From: Blasia pusilla
Taxonomy: Eukaryota; Marchantiophyta; Marchantiopsida; Blasiales
Assembly (NCBI GenBank): GCA_050084515.1
Contig: CM114272.1
Coordinates: 13,144,001 to 13,208,000 of the forward strand
Length of the DNA: 64,000 nt
Direction of reading: 5' to 3'
The notes beneath the pieces were generated by a model. That model was not told the origin of the DNA. It searched no databases and worked only from the letters and a program-made list of their open reading frames with translations. This document shows positions 1 through 11,693 of the stretch, piece by piece (the first letter of the stretch is position 1; each line of letters starts with the position of its first letter). A program made the position numbers and the translations under genes.

Positions 1-3000
1 CCCGCATTGTGCGGGAGGCGCCACGTGGAATACTGGATTCTTCGCTAAGTTCACACTCATGCGCTCCAGCGCCTCTGGCGTGGCCACACCCTTAAACATG
101 TTTAGTGGTTTCTCTAAGCGACAAAACTCAAAAAACCCAACATGGACACAGAGAGGGAGGAGTTGCTGTTGCTCGTGTTAACGGTCACAAAGCCGTCGTG
201 CCGCTGGCGGGAGTCCGGGATCTAGAAGTAGGCCCATTATTTTATTCATTTCTTTCTAACGATTTAGTCGTCTACCGACCAGTTAAAAAACCGGTGTCCA
301 AAAATAGCAGCCCAAAACTTCCATAGAAGTATGTCCGGACCTCCGAGCCTCGTCACATGTGAGCACCTCCTTCGAATGTCCCACGGCCACGAACTAGTGT
401 CCTCGCTACGATTTTCATCACGATTTTTAGGGTTAAAAAATAATCGAAGAATAATTTCCACGCTCGCACTCATATGTAAATGTGTGGTGGAAACTGGTGC
501 CCCTAAAGATGGGGTCTACACGATCAACTTACTAGTGGGAGATCCGTGCATGGCACGAGAGTGAAGGGAAATCGTTTTATTACTCCACCTAGAGGCGGAA
601 ACATTTTCTTGCAACTCGGTTGTCACATGTCGACCAAAGAGGTGTTTGCAAATGAAGAAGACATTCTCAGATAATAACATAGGTGAGTTGACCTACGCGG
701 AGGGGGCTTTGTGTGAGTGCATGTCCAACGTGAAGGCGAAAACATGAAGAGTGTGGGCCAAGGAAAACATGGAGAGTGCGGGCCAAGGCTAGGACATTTC
801 TTTACAGTCTCAACGTCTTTTACCCCCATATAGTTTAGTGTTCAAAATGCGATCCCCTTCTGTCCCTAATGGCTTTCGTCATGTTCGGATGTTTTCCCAA
901 GCTCTCTATGGAGTTCAACTGATGGGTTAAGCTACACAAAATCATATAAAATAAATAATACCGATGCCCATGATATAAGCAAATTTTAAAATGTACAAAT
1001 ATCTATTTCCCTTTTATTTTATTTTATTCTCAATGTAAATGTGAAAATATCCTTGAGGACCATCCCGGTTGAAAAGTTTACAAAATAGTAAAAAAATTAG
1101 AACGGCATACAATAAAATGCTAGTATACGGAGCAAATTAATATAAAGGTGTTCAATTAGCATTGAACAACAAAATATATTGAATACTAAGGGTGCATACG
1201 ATAAACCACATACACCATGCTAATGTCATAATAGCTAACCATATCCATTATGCAAAATGCCATAATAGCTAATCCGATACAGAGTGCAACGATAGGCTAC
1301 AAAACATAGGATTAAATACAAGAAGTCAAGTCTGTCGGTTATACAAGATTCAATACGAACTAGGTAGCTATGCCACATAATAAGACGAATACAACAGCTA
1401 ACACGTTGAAAATCTAAACTTGGAAGTTATTCATCCAATAATATTTCTCCATGTCATAGTATGGATCCGTTGGAGCATTGTAATGCCACTGTAGAAAATA
1501 TTGTTTCGCTCATTCTCCTAATAACTCTGACAATACCAAAGTTCTCTATGAGCTTGGATCTCAACAATAATTTTGCATCCAACACATCCTCAACACATTA
1601 TATCCAAAGAAAATGAAAACCACTTCCCTTTGTTCATAACGTCTTAGAGATACATATCATGTCCATGTGGCCCACGAATCTTCTAATTTTACCTTTGAAG
1701 AAGATCCCTCGTTGATTGCTCCTAATTCCCTATGCAACCTTCTCAAGAAGATCTCATCAAACAGACACAACTCTTTATAATCCATGATTTCTCTCGCTCG
1801 TCAAGATCTCTTGGAACTTTCCAACCAGCCACCATAGAGCGAGATTGGCTAATTACTTCTTTAATCTCTGATTTTCAACTATTAGCGCATCAAAACAATT
1901 TTGCTCTTCACTGTTGCTGCTAACTCAAAAGCTAATCCACTTCCACCTTAATCTGTTATCTTCATGACTAGTCTCAATGATTCGACTCTATCACTCATCA
2001 TTTGAGAGCTCTCTACCACTATACTCAAATCGTCTACAACTCTTGCACTTAAATCTACCATCACACTTCCCCATTTATCTTCTCACTTCATAAGAGCCAT
2101 GTTCATCTTTCTCAATGTTCTTCTTGGATGTCCTCTCCTAATGCTACCAAAGTTGCCACATGGTCATCTTTTGCGTCATCCAGTCAAATCACTTCTACAT
2201 AAGCATCTTATTGCTAAAGTCTTGTTGATCTTCTTCTTCACTTTCTACTATAGCTCTTAATGTGCAAGAAAAGGCCTTAGTGCTTCTTGTGGTACTTTGT
2301 CTATGGTTGCCTAATCCTCTCCTTCATAAACAAATTCCACACCTTTATTCAAAAACCCCTTTAATTCATTGTTTCATCCCTACTCTTTGATTAGCTAGAG
2401 ATGAACAAGATGCACTCCCATATATACAACTTGGACATTCTTCTCTAACAAGTCTATGATTTATTGCCCAAGCATGTCGCAAATATATTCCCCCAAATTT
2501 GTCGAGGTTTCTTCCCATGCCACTTGATAAAACATCAAATGATTCCCATGGATCCCCACAAGTCTATATGGAAAAAACATTGATTGCAAAAATTGACAAA
2601 CAATTTAAAATCAACATCTGGTATATTCTTGACCTCATACATATTCATAGTCTTGGACTTCACTAGATTGCTAAAGAGGAACCCTAGCTGCTTTATCATT
2701 GCATAGGCTTTGCAAAAAACTCCTTTGCAACTCATGTCATAAACTTCAACCCACAACTCTACATCCCAAAAAGAAGGTTGATTCCGTAGATCATCTCGTT
2801 CTACTTCGATTCAAGTCTTGAAATCCCCGAGCAAATCCACACAAGAGATTCACCACTTACTCTCAAAGAGAATGTGTAGTCCCAAGCTTTCTACTCTTCC
2901 AACAATTGAGCTCCAATCAGATGTTGTATACATCTTCTTGGACAACAATTTCATCGTCACATTGCTTCTCACTCTATAGATCTCTCACTTCCCTTCAACC

Positions 3001-3036
3001 TTTTTGACAGTGTTCCAAAGTTTACAAACTACCCTT
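1..3036. other. Non-genic or degenerate sequence
   Basis: I see no gene I can support here. The first 900 bases have mixed composition and only short open frames. From 900 to 3,000 the DNA is AT-rich. A short open stretch on the minus strand (2,756-2,535) and stop-ridden minus-strand frames down to about 1,700 could be an eroded transposon gene, but I recognise no domain. The stretch ends where the LTR-like repeat begins at 3,037. Confidence 0.5.
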
Positions 3037-3545
3037 TGTCATATCTTTTAGGATAGATCGATGAGATCTAGTACAGCGCCTTCATGAGCAGTGGAGGACA
3101 GGCACAATAGGTCAAGGATGACCTACTGAGGCCCCGGGAAACCTGAGAGAGCAGGTTTCCCCTTCGGTTCGGCTTATTTGGCGCCATATTGAGCAACTTA
3201 CTATTTAAGGTGAGTATCATTTTGAGTATATGATCAACTTTCTATTTTTGGAAAGAGGCCCTTGACCTCCTACATCAGGTCAAGAGCCAAGGAGGTGACT
3301 TGGGAGAACAGCTTACCATGGAGAGAGCTTGGGAGAGGGGAGGGGTATATATCCCAAGGAGAGAGGGCTTGAGAGCTCATTCTCTCTTTGTTGAAACTCT
3401 TGGCATGAGGCGCGGGGCTATGGTCCCTTGGGTTGTGAGTGTAACCCAAGCCTCTCATTAGGAGAGTGGGTTTGGTTTGACATGAGAGAGAGTGCGCACC
3501 TTTGAGAGCTATGGTGTGAGATTGTGTAGAGAGAGATTGGATCTT
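3037..3545 (+). repeat. 5' LTR-like repeat of the DNMT element
   Basis: About 505 bases match 12,274-12,787 in the same orientation, starting TGTCA and ending near GGATCTTACT. A third copy, on the minus strand, starts at 45,357 with the same TGTCA. The sequence left of this copy and that of the 45 kb copy are unrelated, as expected for host flanks of a 5' LTR, whereas the 12.3 kb copy is preceded by element 3' sequence. The 3' limit is uncertain because similarity to the 45 kb copy continues to about 3,943. Confidence 0.6.
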
Positions 3546-4627
3546 ACTTTACAAAGAGAGAATGAGAGAATGAGAGAGAGAGAGCTTCATGGGGGAGCTC
3601 GCTGGTCCCTTGCTGTTTTTTCAGGTTGGGGAATGTGTTCCCCGTTCAACGGCTCATGGGAGTGCTCATCGGAGCAAGGGTTGCTTGGATTGTTCTTTGC
3701 ATTTGCCGATTTTTTGTGTGGAAGAGTGGCGCACGGAAGCGCTGCCCAATTTATGATAGGCATTGAGTATGGGGCCAAGTTGCCCCATGCCGATGCTTTC
3801 GGGAGCACCATGTCGCTTGCTGATTTGCATTTTTATAGGTTTTACATTTTTTTGGGAGGAATGAGCACGGAAGCGTTGCCAAATTTTGTGTAGGAGAAAG
3901 AGACATTGGGCTTTACGACAGTCCTTGTCAATTTTTACTGGAATGTCCGGTTCTAAATATTTTTTAATATTGGCGTAGATCGTGAAGCTGTGCACGCTCT
4001 GCAACAAACAATGTGCAATTTGGAGTTGCGAGTTAAAATTTAGGGTCAATCTTGCAAAACTGCCATTGCTAGGCAATTTGTAGGGTTAAAATGTGCAAAC
4101 CCTAAACCAGCCGCCACACCGGTGGCGGCCGTCGCCGTCAACCTTCAACAGTAAACCATCACCGTCGACGGTCAACCTTCACCGTCACCGTCACCATTCG
4201 GCTCTCACCATCAACGGTCAACCATCACCAACATTGGTCCACCGTCCGTTGTCCACCCTTGGTTGCCATTGCCGCCGTTACGGAGTGGAGGGTCTTCCAC
4301 AACGCTCGTTGATTCTCGGACTTGCGTCGCCATCACCTATTTTGTTTTGGCCACCACCATCATCAACTTGTGATGGCATATGACCTCCTATTATAGTGTT
4401 TGAATTTCGATTTCATGCTACTATGTTGTGATTGGTAGCCGCTCAACGACGATCGGGTACCGTGCCGTGACGCGCCGCCGATTGCCGCGCCGTGCCGCTC
4501 GTGGCCGCCGATTTCCGCGCCACGCCGCTTATTGCCGCACGTTACATGTCTCGGAGAGGGAGAGTGTAGATCGAGTGTCGCATGTTTGGGATGAATGATT
4601 GAGGGATTACTCGCGAGGCAAGAGTGA
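3546..4627 (+). other. Leader of the DNMT element
   Basis: This stretch lies between the LTR-like repeat and gag. It starts with GA-rich repeats (3,555-3,595). Up to about 3,943 it is closely similar to the minus-strand copy at 44,430-44,850, and in both copies a frame of about 130 codons (3,492-3,893 here) reads through the LTR edge with similar translation; no known domain is visible. From 4,090 to 4,270 there is a degenerate ACCGTC-rich tract, and from 4,440 to 4,540 a degenerate GCCG-rich tract. I could not identify a convincing primer-binding site. Confidence 0.45.
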
Positions 4628-6334
4628 TTGGGTGAGAAGGGCAGGAGGGTCATCACGGCATCCATTCGGGACTTTGAGAGACAAGGTGGTGAACCTGAGA
4701 GTAGCTCTAGAGGTTTAACGAGGAGTGGCGTGAGGTTCAGAGGATCTTCACTTCATGGACCACATCGACCTCCTTATGTGTCATTGTCAGACAAGGGGGA
4801 GGGTGTAGAGGAGTTTGTGAGCACATCGCCACACATTGTGAGTGGTCCTACCAGTTGGGTGTACGAGATGGACGATCGGGGTAGAGGACCGCGTAGGTTT
4901 TCAGGTGCAGTAGGTACGATTGAGTTGCACGATTTCATAGCAGAGTTTAGGAGTTGGTGCGACTCCCAGTGGGCCACGAACTCTAGAGAGTTCAACCCGT
5001 TTACAGCATGGAACGGTATGTTCCAGCATTTAGAGGAGGCACCCATGGACAATTACCATGAGTTTTCCCACAGATATGCCCAGGAGATTGAGGCATGGCG
5101 ACTCTACTACAACCCACACTACGTGTCATGGAGGGAGTTGTTCCTAGATGAGGAGGAGGAGTCAAGAGAGGCTACTTCCTCTTCCACTAGTGATGTTTTA
5201 GGAGGGGTCACTCGGACACAAGCAGTTGCACCGTTTAGTCGGGCTTGTCCCAGGTTCAACCCCGTGGTTGAGTTCTTTGCTGAGTTGAGGGCGAGCTACC
5301 AGGGGGTACGGACGGAGAAGTTGCGGAGCATCCACAACTTCCAGAGGCGCCCGAGTGAGAGTTTACGTGAGGCTTACACTCGCTTGCGCCGGTTGATCAA
5401 CGTCACTCAGGGGGTGATAGAGGCTCAGGCTATCTAGTCATGGTACGCGATGCTAGACCAGACCCTGCGGCCACGAGTGCGGGAGGGGATGCTTCTTATG
5501 AACACCTCCCCGACGTTGAGAGATGTTTTTAGGACCCCTAAGAACATGGAGCGCAATATGGCGGAGAAGAGCGTAGCCACCATGGGTTCTAGGCGAGAGC
5601 AGTCGCGATTGGCTGCGCCACCTGTGCAGCAACGTGGACTACGAGATAGGTCAACTGTGGCACCACGAGCTCAAGGAGGATACCGGGAGCTCGTGGCACA
5701 GAGACTTGTGCCTTCATGTGCGGCTCAACAGCAGCCGCCTACTATTACTTGTTGGTCATGTGGTGGAGCCCATCATCAGCGCCATTGCACTCGTCAAGGT
5801 CATGGACGTGTTTCTCATCCTAGAGGAGGAGATGGTGCTCCACCAAGAGGTTATCAATGTGACTATTATCAGAGGTATGGTCATACACGCGCTAGGTGTT
5901 TCAGTTTACATCTTGAGTTACGTCTAGACCGAGAGCCAGAGAGAGCACCAGGGCGAGTAGCCAGTCCGGGTGGGCCTAGAGATCGTGCACCAGGTGGTCC
6001 TGTTGGGGAACAAGGAGCTGGAGTTGCCCGACAGGGTGGTGGAGCTTCCCCTAGAGGAGGTAGAGACCCACCACCTAGACGCGCCGAGGGAGACGCCGGA
6101 CGTGAGGCTGGGATTGCTGCTCAGATACAGCAACTACGGGAGCAGATTGCCGCTATGGCATTGAGGTTACCCGAGGCTGGATCCGTGGCATCGACTTCAT
6201 ATGGAGCAGCCAAAGATCTGGAGGATCCTGGTTGGATGTGCAGGGTTGCCTTGATGGAGGCCGCCGCAGTTGTGACGCGTGGAGCAGCTGCAGAGTTGGA
6301 CCCACAGCGAGGGGAAGCCAAAAAATTAGACTAG
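4628..6334 (+). pseudogene. gag of the DNMT element (one in-frame stop)
   Basis: This would encode the capsid/nucleocapsid polyprotein of the retroelement. One frame is open from 4,628 to 6,334 except for a TAG at 5,435-5,437, where the context (isoleucine before, Ser-Trp-Tyr after) suggests a former CAG glutamine. The first ATG in frame is at 4,868, so translation probably began there or at a lost upstream ATG. The capsid-like part (about 4,920-5,570) is rich in Arg, Glu and aromatic residues. It is followed by a Cys/His cluster CWSCGGAHHQRHC near 5,750 resembling a CCHC zinc knuckle with one spacing change, and a second, degenerate one near 5,850 in which one Cys is Tyr. A Gly/Arg/Pro-rich segment follows (5,930-6,110). 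The frame differs from pol, so a frameshift would have been needed or an indel has occurred. Confidence 0.7.
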
Positions 6335-6353
6335 GCTTCCTCAGTCTTTCACA

Positions 6354-7596
6354 TTGTCCAAAGCGATGAGAACCCCATCGATGGATCCTCATCAAAGTTC
6401 CTTGAGAGTTGGTGATGTTGTTGGTGTGCAGGCACGGAGGGCGATGGGAGAAGCGAGTGCGACGACTCCTATTGTTGATGCTCAGGAGGGGCATGTGTCG
6501 AGCACATTGTTGGGGGCGGCCGGCGTTGTGTACCGCACTCCTTTATTTTCTGCTTCCGATGTTATGATGTTGGGGGGTACGCCCGCCGAGGCTTTTTGGC
6601 TGGCCGCTTTGCTATGTGAGCACAGAGTTGGAGTTCATGCATCACGATCAGAGGTGATTGCAGAGGAGGTGATGGACTTGCCCTTGGAGCGGATGCTCGG
6701 ACCATCCACGTCAGATTCATGGCAGGCTGCGGCAGCTAGGATGGCGCAGATGCCCGCTAGACCCGCGATAGAGCGTGCCATGGCTTCTCGTGGTGTTGTG
6801 TTGCTGGATAACCGAGGAGAGGTCTTCCAGTTGGCGAGTCTTGTAGGTAGAGCTTTTAGTTCGCAGCGTCTTGTTGGATTTGGGAGCGCAACCCCTGATG
6901 TTGGGGAAAACGTCATTCAGAGGATTGGGCCTGACGAGAGCCGATGTGGAGCGTCTTCCATTCCGGATACAGACATCCTTGGATGGAGCGAGTACCACAC
7001 AATATATCATCCCACAGGAGGTCGTGGTGAGGATTCGCCCGGGACATCCTACATATGAGTCCGTGGTGCGCGCCAAGGCGATAGTGACTGATGCAGAGTC
7101 CTACGACGTCTTGGTTGGTGGAGCAGTGTTATACCCGATGGGGTTTTCCCTCGATTACAGGGAGGAGTCAGGGTCCTACAGACCAGGATGGCAGTCAGGT
7201 GATGGGCGCCTTAGCTCATTACCCACTCGATTCACAGGTGCAGTGATCGAGCAACGGCTAGGAGAGATGGCGACCTTAGCAGCATTTAGTAGTGCCATCA
7301 CTTGGCCTAGTGATTTGATTGAGGGACATGTCCATGCAGAGGATACTCCCATTCTTGACATTTCTATGGAGAGGAGTGTTATGGTAGGTGCATCATTCCA
7401 TGGAGGAGAGAAGTCGATGTGGGGCTCGACTGAGGAGCTTCGACGATTGGCAGATGAGCACGTGCAGACCGCGTGGAGCGAGGTGTTTGCACCGGAGGTT
7501 GACGGGTCTCAGGAACCCGAGGTAGCAGGGAGTGCTACGATGACACCCTTGGATACCACACCCATTGTGTGGTGTATCCCGGAGGAGGATATTCGA
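6354..7596 (+). pseudogene. Aspartic protease region of the DNMT element
   Basis: An open frame from 6,354 runs to 7,058, but protease homology leaves it at about 6,868 and continues in another frame, consistent with a 2-base loss at 6,867-6,870. Immediately after this point the translation reads VLLDLGAQPLMLGK, which matches the active-site region of retropepsins (Asp-Thr/Ser-Gly) with Leu in the middle position. Downstream, a YDVLVGGAVLYPMGF segment resembles the second conserved block (hydrophobic-Gly) of retroviral-type proteases. From 6,868 onwards the frame is continuous into the methyltransferase with no indel. The enzyme would have cut the polyprotein. The DLG variant may be normal for this family; I cannot tell from one copy. 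Confidence 0.65.
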
Positions 7597-8571
7597 ATGT
7601 TAGATCTCTTTGGAGGGATTAGCACCGGGTAAGCTGCTGTTTTGCAGGCAAGAGTGCGAGTACATCAGTACCTGTATGTGGAGAGTGATAATGTTGCGAG
7701 GCGCGTCTCACTACGACATGTTGCGTACTTACGCCTACGTTTTCCGGACTTATTATCTGCGTCCGCGGTACAGAGGTACCACAGTTCCCTACCAAGGGAT
7801 ATTTCGTTGTTGGGGGCTCAAGACTTAGAGCGGGTAGGAACCATTGATTTGGTCATTGTCGGTTGGCCATGTCATGGCCAATCGAGTGCTGGACGAGGTA
7901 GCGGGTTGGCTGACACTCTGTCCAGATTGTTTTAGGAGATGTTGAAGGTCTTACGGCAGTTGTTGGAGCACCAATCTCGTTCTCCAGCCTACATTTTGGA
8001 GAATGTGCCAATCTTAGGAGACTCGAGGTCACGGGTGGTGAGAAGTGCTCATCAGGTGCGTGCGTGGATCGGCCCAGCAGTGTTCTTGGATGCGGCGAGT
8101 GTAGGTTCTAGAGCCCATTTCCCGCGTCTATGGTGGACCAACTTGGTGCCCCATGCGGTGTTACGGAGGGTGTATGCGAAAGTGGAGCGCCCCTCCTATT
8201 TGTTAGTGGATTCCATTCTAGATCCAGGTCGTCCATCACAAGCAGTGAGGCACGATGATCGACCATTGCTGATTGTGGTCAACAGGGTAGGCAGACCGTG
8301 AGCAGCCTTTCCCACGTTTGTGAGTTTTCCTGCTTCCTATGCATACAAGGAGGCCGGTCCTGGCTTGGTTTGGGATGACCAGGTTCAAAGGTTGGTCGAG
8401 CCCAACGCCTACGAGAGAGAGCAGGCGATGGGATTTCCCACATGTGTGACGGTAGTCCCTTCAGTATTAGAGGCATCACGACGCCATGTCTTGGGTCAGG
8501 CGATGGACCTGAACTGCTTCACATGGATCTTCACCTTGGGAGTGATTGAGCAGCGTTGGATGAGATCGTGA
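7597..8571 (+). pseudogene. C5-cytosine DNA methyltransferase domain inside the retroelement polyprotein
   Basis: This domain would transfer a methyl group from S-adenosylmethionine to cytosine C5. All main motifs occur in the canonical order. Motif I, MLDLFGGISTG, starts at 7,597 (SAM binding). An ESD segment follows as motif II. Motif IV, GWPCHGQS, has the catalytic Cys codon at 7,870 (about residue 92). Motif VI, LENV, has its Glu at about residue 135. Motif VIII-like GSRAHFPRLWW lies near 8,110. The C-terminal MGFP and GQAMDLN blocks (8,430-8,510) match motifs IX-X. The domain spans about 325 codons with no visible target-recognition expansion. After the catalytic Cys, the usual Gln is His. 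In-frame stops are TAA at 7,630, TAG at 7,933, TGA at 8,299 and TGA-TAG at 8,569-8,574. A second copy at 40.3 kb keeps Arg-Gln at the last pair, so these stops are decay. It joins the protease upstream and RT downstream in the same frame. Confidence 0.88.
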
Positions 8572-10614
8572 TAGATCACAGCGGTTGCGCTGGTGAGCCC
8601 CATGCCTACCGAGACGGTGGAGGCAGTGGCTGGGGGCGAGACCCGAGGAGATGGACACACCAAGGGAGATCGGGAGAGACACCCTTGGACTTCTTGGGAT
8701 GTTTTGCAGGTACGCCAGGAGATGAAAGCCACAACATCCAGCGTGGTTTGGAGCACTGCATGTGGAGGAGATCAAAGTTTGCAATTGGCTATAGAAGAGA
8801 AGCCGAGCGTTGTTGTTCGATACGGGGTTGCACCATAGCAACCACCGATACCCGCGCTAGAGAGTCCTACCGTAGTCATGATGGAGACTTGGGAGCCAGA
8901 TATGGGCCCTAAGTTGATAAGAGGAGAGCGGCGCCAGATACATCAGTTCCTCACGAGTTATAGGAGCTGCTTTGCATTTAGCATGGAGGATTTCAGTATG
9001 CTAAAGGGACCGGGGATCCGCATTGAGTTGTCAAGTGATACGCCAATCTTCCGAGGATCCTATAGGTACAATGATATTGAGAGGGCTCTGATTTAGAGTA
9101 GGAGCCAAGACTTGGTCACAGCAGGACTAGTGGAGATGTCCCATGGGGAGTGTGCATCTGCCACTATCATGCCCGCCAAGAAGGATGTACATGGCAACTG
9201 GACGGATAGGCGGATGTGTGGGAATTATCGACCTATCAATCGATAGACGAAGTCCGATAGGTATGCCACGCCCACCCCTGAGGAGATCTTTGATGCGATT
9301 GGTCATGCAAAGGTCTTCAGTTCATTGGATTTGCGAGCCGGACACCATCAACTGCCTATCAGATTGGAGGACAGGAAGAAAACGGCATTTTGGGGCATCC
9401 ATCCTCACGAGGAGGATTGTTGGTACCAGTGGCGGTTCATACCATTTGGGTAAAAGAATGCCCCGGATGAGTTTCAAAGGGTCATGGATAGGATCTTGGC
9501 TGGTCTGGATTTTTCTAGGTGTTATATTGATGACATCATAGTCTTTTGCGCCATGGTTGAGGAGCATGAGTGACATCTAGAGGAGGTGTTTTGACTATTG
9601 CAATAACATGGGCTGAAGCTACATCTAGGCAAGTGCAAGTTCTTCTATGACCAGATTGAGTACTTGGGTCATACGATATACCCACGGGGCCTTGGTGTTC
9701 AGCATACAAAGGTAGAGGCTATCTCACGCATTCCACGCCCTACAGATGTGAGCCGTGTTTGCGCATTCATGGGATTGGCGAACTTCTATCAGCGGTACGT
9801 CAAGGGATTCAGTTCGATTGCGAAGCCCTTGACCTTGCTGACAAAGGTGGATCATGAGTGGCACTGGGGGGATGAGCAAGATCAAGCATTTCCGTTGCTC
9901 AGGGCGGAGTTGACGTCTGCGCCCATCTTCAGGAGACCGATCCGGAGGCATCCTTTCCAGTTGCACACACATTGGAGCATGTTGGGGCTTGGAGTGGTGC
10001 TCATCCAACATGATGATGAGGGTAAAGAGTTTGTGGTGGCTTACGCTAGCCACTCGAAGAACGCTGCAGAGGCGAAGTACAGCTCGTATGAGGGTGAGTG
10101 CTTGGCTACGATGTGGGGTGTCGCGCATTTCAGGTGTTACTTATTCGGAAACCGCTTTACCATCATCACTGATCATCAACCATTGAAGTGGTTGATGGAG
10201 TCTGACAAGCTTAGAGGGAAGCTTGCGAGATGGGCTCTATTTTTGTGGGAATATAATTTTTAGGTGGTACATAGACCTAGGACGCTCAACCAGGATGCAG
10301 ATGGGTTGAGTCGTAACCCATGCCCCAATTAGTGAGATGCGACTGGAGCTCAATGCCATGGAGAGAGTGATGAGGAGTGAGTGTCAGGATGGCACGCGTC
10401 TGCCTATTTAGGCATGTTGGCTATGGAGAGCCAGAGTGTGGAGACTTCGATGGCGAGGTCTAGTGGAGAGTCCTTGGATCCCGAGGCCAGTGAGGAGACG
10501 ACAGGTGGCCGAGATATTTATGATGATGGAGAAGTCTTGGAGTACCTTCGTACTGGCATCGTTGCGAGCACTATGGGTGCTAGAGAGCAAGATCGGATCC
10601 TACAACAGGCCTGA
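8572..10614 (+). pseudogene. Reverse transcriptase and RNase H of the DNMT element
   Basis: This segment follows the methyltransferase in the same frame, after a variable linker of about 100 codons. RT homology begins near 8,930 and includes a KKDVHGN-type segment (9,180), a FSSLDLRAGHHQ block (9,320) and the catalytic YIDD box at about 9,520. The connection domain has GLANFYQRYVKGFS (9,775). RNase H follows, with YASHSKNAAE and the TDHQPLKWLME block (10,160-10,200), then a VVHRPRTLNQDADGLSR end (10,265). No frameshift is seen from 6,868 to 10,614, but stops occur at 8,836, 9,094, 9,244, 9,451, 9,571, 9,592, 9,604, 10,261, 10,330, 10,333, 10,378 and 10,612. The TAG at 9,244 is CAG in the related copy at 18.3 kb. 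The TAA at 9,451 is TTA there. The TAA at 9,604 is shared by both copies. Confidence 0.88.
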
Positions 10615-11693
10615 CGGTTCCGTTGGGAGGGGACACATGTTTTGAGGGTTTGGGAGGATGGCAGAGTTGCGTAGTGCCACATCCTTTGTTGAGAGCACGA
10701 CTAGTGCAGCATGCCCACAAGGAGTTGGGTCACTTTGGGATGAAGCGGACGTACAGCTTGTTCCAGATTTGGTATTGGTGGCGAGGCATGCAGACCGACG
10801 TTCACAGTTTGTTGCTAGGTGCATGATGTATGATGGGGTCCGAGCATTGTTCAATGCTCCGACTCCACAGTTGCATCCATTACCAATCATGGGCTTAGGG
10901 TATAGATGGAGTTTGGATTTTGCAGGACCTTTGCCTTTGACGGAGCGTCACAATCGTTATGTGTTGGTGATTGTCGAGCACTTCTCGAAGTGGAGCGAGC
11001 TGGTTGCATTGCCTGAGAAAGCGAGTGAGGGAGTAGCTTATGCCTTCCTTGACAAAGTGTTGAGTCATTATGGCGCACCGGCTGAAGTGTTGACAGACCA
11101 AGGTATCGAGTTTTGCGGTGAGTTCCAGGCCTTGTGTGATCAGGCACTGATCGACCATCGCACGACTTCGCGAGATCATCTCGAGGTGGATGGATTAGCG
11201 GAGAGCTAGAGTTGCGCAAATGGTGAAGAGGGTTTCACGCAAGTATGGCTTGTAGAGAGGTCATCTAGGAGATTGGGACCTCCACTTGTCATGGTTGGCC
11301 ATGGGATACAGATTCAGCATGCAGGCATCCTTAGCGTCTTTTTCACTGTATTTGCTACTTTATGGCCGAGAGCCACATTTACATGCGGCCATTCGTCGAG
11401 ATGCTAGTGAGGTGTTGGACCTTGATGACCTAGATGTATGGATGCGAGCATGTTCTCAAAGGGCTAAGTTATTTCAGAGAGTGATGCCCATGGCGTTCGA
11501 GAACTTGGCGATTGCGCAGCATTGGGATACGTTGAGGTATGTGACTATTCGGGGTGATAGTTATCGACGAACTATCTGAAGGTTTCATCAAGGAGATTAT
11601 GTCTACTTGCAGCAGATAGCACCGACGACGTTGGATGTGACTGGAGGACGCACTATCCTGAGAGTGCGTGACGTTTAGCCATCTGGTGTTCTC
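10615..11693 (+). pseudogene. DDE integrase of the DNMT element
   Basis: This is the integrase that would insert the cDNA. It begins with an H2C2 zinc-binding segment, HAHKELGHFG at about 10,707, in frame 3. The Cys pair that should follow (CMMYD, 10,820) is in frame 2, and one Cys of the pair is Tyr. The catalytic core contains the first Asp in SLDFAG (10,916), the second in LTDQG (about 11,090) and a Glu in a SRDHLEVDGLAE block (about 11,180). A 4-base insertion near 11,205 shifts the frame back to 3, where the C-terminal part continues (GYRFSMQAS at 11,310, LLYGREPH at 11,360, RFHQGDYVYLQ at 11,580). Stops lie at about 11,253, 11,577 and 11,676, all explicable as former CAG or CGA codons. 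Confidence 0.82.

Noticed and set aside
4093-4383. His/Ser/Pro-rich small protein
   Set aside because: It is a degenerate ACCGTC-repeat in the element leader.
8878-9096. Separate small genes between the stops of the pol region
   Set aside because: All pieces from 6,868 to 10,614 share one frame and match one polyprotein, so the stops are decay, not gene boundaries.
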